Of a stretch of DNA of 9,998 nt, positions 7,147 through 9,998 are shown piece after piece. Position 1 is the first letter of the stretch, and each line of letters opens with the position of its first letter. Position numbers and translations under genes: made by a program. The notes beneath the pieces were generated by a model. That model searched no databases, was not told the DNA's origin, and saw only the letters and a program-made list of their open reading frames with translations. The stretch comes from Pleionea sp041591085 (GTDB taxonomy: Bacteria; Pseudomonadota; Gammaproteobacteria; Enterobacterales; Kangiellaceae), in NCBI GenBank assembly GCA_041591085.1, contig JBFHSP010000104.1, positions 1 through 9,998 on the forward strand. Direction: 5' to 3'.

Positions 7147-9048
7147 ATGAACTTTTTTGAGCACCAGCAGCAAGCCAAGTCTAAAACCAATCAGCTGATT
7201 GGCTTATTTGTATTAGCGGTCATTGCGATTGTGGTTACCGTTAATCTAGCGCTCTTTTATGGCGCTTGCTTTAGTAATGTATATTGCCAAAGCTTCACCG
7301 ATTACGTTACCCAACCGCTTAGCTGGTTTGTAACGATTGGCGTTATTGCTGTTATTGCTATCACCAGTTTGATTCGCTGGGCACAGCTTTCCAAAAATGG
7401 TGGGCTAAAAGCCGTTACCATGGTCGGCGCTCGAAAACTCGATCTTTCATCCAACAATCCTAACGAAAGACAGCTCATTAATTTAGTAGAAGAAATGTCG
7501 ATAGCTTCTGGCTTACCCATGCCACAAATTTATGTGATGGATTCGGAAAACGCGATCAATGCTTTTGTTGCCGGAACAGAGCCCCATAATGCCTATTTGG
7601 CTGTTACAAAAGGCGCGCTTGAGCGCCTCAATCGGCAGGAACTTCAAGGCGTTATAGGACACGAGTTCAGTCATATTTTTAATGGCGATATGAAAATCAA
7701 CTTATCACTGATTGGCGTGTTGGCCGGTATTTTAGTGATTGGTCAGCTCGGAGAGTTTTTAACCCGAAGCCAAAGGTACTCACGCAAAAGCGATAAAGGT
7801 TCGCAGCTCGCGTTTGTTGGCCTCGCTTTAATGTTGGTGGGTTATATTGGATTATTTTTTGGTCGAATGATAAAAGCAGCCATTTCAAGACAACGAGAAT
7901 TTCTAGCCGATGCCAGTGCGGTGCAATACACCCGCGATAAAGGAGGTATTGCCAACGCACTGTATAAAATTGGTCACACCGGATTAGGCTCAAAACTCAA
8001 TACCTTAAGAGCTGAAGAAGTCAGCCATATGTGTTTTGAACAGTCGCATAAAATCACTTTATTCAGTTCGATGTTGGCAACACACCCGCCTATTGATAAG
8101 CGCATTGATAAAATTGATCCACAATTTGTAGCTCCTTCTTTAAACAGCCATGAAGAAAGAAGTAAGTCTAATTCTGAACAGAGCCAGCAAAGAGTTCATT
8201 CACAAGAGCAAACATCGAGTTTTACTGGAGAAGAAGTATTAGTGGCAGGTTTAGCTTCTCATATTGGTACCTTGACCGATGCGCACATGGAAAAAACCCA
8301 TTGGAAAATCAGTATGCTGCCCGACGCGCTTAAACAAATTGCGCGCAATCAGCATAAGCAGTTTAAACCTTACCAGTTACTTTATTCGGTGTTATTTATT
8401 CATAATACGGCCACGCGGCAAGAACTGCTTGAAAAGCTTTCCTCTAGGTTAAATGAAGCCGATTTAAACGCCGTTATCGAAATCACGCCATCACTAGGTA
8501 AGGCCAGTATTGAGCAGCAATTTTTGCTACTCGATTTAGCTTTGCCTCGCTTAAAACAATACTCAGAACAAGAACGCAAAATTATTTTAGCTACAACTAA
8601 AGCGATTGCTGATTGTGACAAAAAGGTCTCACTAAAAGAATATGTTATTTTCGCACTGGCGCTGAAAAGCTTAGATGAAAAGCAAACCAAAGGGAGTGTG
8701 GTTAAAAGCTATCCATCGATCACCAATGAGTTGCTCATGGTTCTTTCAACATTTATAAATGAATCCAATACTTCAGAAGAGAAAAAGGCGACGCTTTTAA
8801 AACAAAGTCTCAACTCGTTTTCGATATCAACTGCAAATATTGAAAAGCCGAGCTCTATAGAATTTCAAGCCAATCAGTTTCACTCAGCACTGAGAAAACT
8901 TGCATTACTCAACCCACTGCTAAAACAACCTGTTATAGATACTATCGTTGATATTATTGCCAGTGATGGGAGACTATCATCGGAAGAGTTTGTTTTGATC
9001 CGAGCAGTGTGTGAGTACTTAGATTGCCCGATGCCTGATCTGATTTAG
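7147..9048 (+). CDS. M48 family (HtpX/Ste24-like) membrane zinc metalloprotease with C-terminal extension
   Basis: This is a probable inner-membrane protease of 633 aa, about twice the length of HtpX (roughly 290 aa). Membrane helices lie near residues 17-39, 58-77, 186-204 and 220-243. The zinc motif is HEFSH at 172-176 (H172 and H176 ligands, E173 catalytic). The third ligand is probably E251 in REFLADASAVQYT, and ATHPPIDKRI at 311-320 is also typical of the family. All catalytic residues are present. A polar Ser/Glu/Gln linker (about 330-358) leads to a soluble helical extension to residue 633. Two segments, IADCDKKVSLKEYVIFAL (about 487-504) and IASDGRLSSEEFVLIRAV (about 604-621), resemble TerB-like acidic-loop-helix units; this resemblance is by eye. 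The ATG at 7147 has a weak GAGAG upstream. Placement after LemA suggests a joint role in envelope protein quality control. Confidence 0.93.
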   Translation: MNFFEHQQQAKSKTNQLIGLFVLAVIAIVVTVNLALFYGACFSNVYCQSFTDYVTQPLSWFVTIGVIAVIAITSLIRWAQLSKNGGLKAVTMVGARKLDLSSNNPNERQLINLVEEMSIASGLPMPQIYVMDSENAINAFVAGTEPHNAYLAVTKGALERLNRQELQGVIGHEFSHIFNGDMKINLSLIGVLAGILVIGQLGEFLTRSQRYSRKSDKGSQLAFVGLALMLVGYIGLFFGRMIKAAISRQREFLADASAVQYTRDKGGIANALYKIGHTGLGSKLNTLRAEEVSHMCFEQSHKITLFSSMLATHPPIDKRIDKIDPQFVAPSLNSHEERSKSNSEQSQQRVHSQEQTSSFTGEEVLVAGLASHIGTLTDAHMEKTHWKISMLPDALKQIARNQHKQFKPYQLLYSVLFIHNTATRQELLEKLSSRLNEADLNAVIEITPSLGKASIEQQFLLLDLALPRLKQYSEQERKIILATTKAIADCDKKVSLKEYVIFALALKSLDEKQTKGSVVKSYPSITNELLMVLSTFINESNTSEEKKATLLKQSLNSFSISTANIEKPSSIEFQANQFHSALRKLALLNPLLKQPVIDTIVDIIASDGRLSSEEFVLIRAVCEYLDCPMPDLI

Positions 9049-9267
9049 CAATCCTTTTCTATAGCCAAGACTACATGAAATGGCATTTTGCTTTGACTTT
9101 ATTTTTAGAAGTGAGGATTATTGCAGCAACTTAATGAATTTGTTAATAAATTCAATTCTTAGCAGACTAAAGGAAAGTGCATCAATACAAACAAACTTGC
9201 TTAAGTTATTTGACAACCATATAAGACTCAATTCATCTTCAGTTGATTAAACAAAGTGTAAACTATT
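9049..9267. other. Non-coding gap between the protease and ABC permease genes
   Basis: This 219-bp AT-rich stretch contains no convincing gene and no clear terminator for the protease gene. A 38-codon open frame (9134-9250) lacks a ribosome site at useful spacing and is not called. The only likely signal is the candidate promoter listed separately. Confidence 0.6.
9197..9225 (+). promoter_or_regulatory. Possible promoter for the ABC permease gene
   Basis: TTGCTT (9197-9202), 17 bases, then TATAAG (9220-9225), about 43 bases before the ATG at 9268. An overlapping TTGACA (9210-9215) is a better -35 hexamer, but only TCATCT lies 17 bases beyond it. One of these two arrangements probably serves the downstream gene. 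Confidence 0.35.
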
Positions 9268-9998
9268 ATGAAGACACCACAATTTTGGGGAATACATGCA
9301 AAACCTGGGATCTGGCTTGCCAGATTTTTAGGATTATTGCCGTTTTTGTTGTTGATCACAGTCTATTTATTCGCTTCGGAAGCGAGGCTAGAGGCAAATC
9401 CGCAGGACAAGATTCTGCCAAGCTTCACTCAGATGATAGATGCCATAGATCGCATGGCTTTTACTCCAGACAAAAGAACGGGCGACTACTTGTTAGTGAA
9501 TGATACGTTGGCAAGCCTAAGTAGGCTTTTGGTAGGTCTTGGTCTAGCTCTTTTCGTGGCCATTTTGCTCGGATTAAACAAGGGACTTTATCCGGGATTA
9601 AGTGTCTTATTAAGTCCATTTGTTACCTTTGTATCCATGGTTCCTCCATTAGCGATATTGCCAATGCTCTTTATTGCACTAGGAGTCGATGAGGCAGCCA
9701 AGATCACGCTGATTTTTATTGGAACGGCCCCAATATTGACTCGAGATATCTTTCTTGCTGTTTCGCATATTCCAAAAGAGCAAAAAGTAAAAGCGCTAAC
9801 TTTAGGAGCATCCTCTAGCGCTCTCGTTTACCGAATCATTCTTCCTCAAATATTGCCTCGGGCAATTGATAGTTTACGTTTAGTGCTTGGTGGGGCCTGG
9901 CTATTTTTAATTGCGGCAGAGGCAATTGCAGCAACAGAAGGCCTTGGTTACAGGATATTTTTAGTTCGTCGGTATTTAGCAATGGATATTATTATCCC
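9268..9998 (+). CDS. ABC transporter permease, SsuC/TauC (nitrate/sulfonate-type) family (3' end outside window)
   Basis: This is the membrane-spanning subunit of an ATP-driven importer, with 243 codons visible before the window edge. The ATG at 9268 is the first possible start because an in-frame TAA lies at 9259-9261; no good ribosome site is seen. The first helix is at about residues 17-36, followed by a periplasmic segment with NPQDKILPSFTQM. The permease core starts near NDTLASLSRLLVGLGLALF (78-96). The EAA-type loop, which contacts the ATPase, is KALTLGASSSALVYRIILPQ (175-194), with the conserved G180 and P193. The segment AAEAIAATEGLGYRIFLVRR is typical of this family. From memory it recalls permeases encoded beside urea carboxylase genes, but the substrate remains open because partner genes lie beyond the window. 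It seems to be the first gene of its operon. Confidence 0.92.
   Translation, partial: MKTPQFWGIHAKPGIWLARFLGLLPFLLLITVYLFASEARLEANPQDKILPSFTQMIDAIDRMAFTPDKRTGDYLLVNDTLASLSRLLVGLGLALFVAILLGLNKGLYPGLSVLLSPFVTFVSMVPPLAILPMLFIALGVDEAAKITLIFIGTAPILTRDIFLAVSHIPKEQKVKALTLGASSSALVYRIILPQILPRAIDSLRLVLGGAWLFLIAAEAIAATEGLGYRIFLVRRYLAMDIII

Noticed and set aside
7302..8690. Three minus-strand open frames (72, 98 and 96 codons)
   Set aside because: All are antisense to the M48 protease coding sequence and show no family motifs.
9064..9115. Possible terminator after the protease gene
   Set aside because: Only a 4-bp GCCA/TGGC pairing before T-rich sequence; too weak to call.
9136..9153. Short inverted repeat GAATTT/AAATTC
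   Set aside because: It is a 6-bp AT-only-rich stem without a T run; this is likely by chance in AT-rich DNA.
9134..9250. 38-codon open frame starting MNLLINSILSRLKE
   Set aside because: The nearest GAGGA is about 16 bases upstream of the ATG, the frame overlaps the candidate promoter, and no family resemblance is seen.
9243..9503. Plus-strand open frame of 86 codons
   Set aside because: It is out of frame with the ABC permease, whose frame beginning at 9268 shows clear family motifs to the window edge.

Overview
The window looks like a chromosomal segment from a moderately AT-rich gammaproteobacterium, probably marine or aquatic. The evidence is a full-length two-domain GlnE, a CHCC zinc-finger gene close to it, a LemA/M48 protease pair and an MFP-RND efflux pair. 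The genus cannot be fixed from sequence reading alone; a Kangiella/Alteromonadales/Oceanospirillales-like background is only a guess.

Left half, minus strand, in transcription order: glnE (3274-6120), a 205-bp MITE-like insertion (3003-3207) with imperfect terminal inverted repeats and a perfect 6-bp flanking duplication, a small zf-CHCC protein gene (2744-2968), then a two-gene efflux operon. That operon has a periplasmic adaptor (1344-2588) followed by an RND permease whose 3' part lies outside the window (1-1285). No outer-membrane channel gene is visible.

Centre and right, plus strand: a 144-bp divergent intergenic region carries an imperfect inverted repeat (6194-6240). It precedes an apparent three-gene membrane-stress/proteolysis cluster: a PspB-like single-pass coiled-coil protein (6265-6486, GTG start), LemA (6497-7081), and an M48/HtpX-like membrane metalloprotease with a roughly 300-residue C-terminal extension (7147-9048). 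Two stretches of that extension resemble TerB-like segments. A terminator-like hairpin lies between lemA and the protease gene. After a 219-bp non-coding stretch with a possible promoter, the window ends inside an ABC transporter permease gene of the SsuC/TauC type (9268-9998), which opens another transport locus.

Most of the content is conserved housekeeping or envelope machinery. The least routine items are the clean MITE insertion downstream of glnE and the PspB-like/LemA/M48-with-extension module with its intercistronic hairpin. I found no CRISPR array, tRNA, rRNA or evident prophage.
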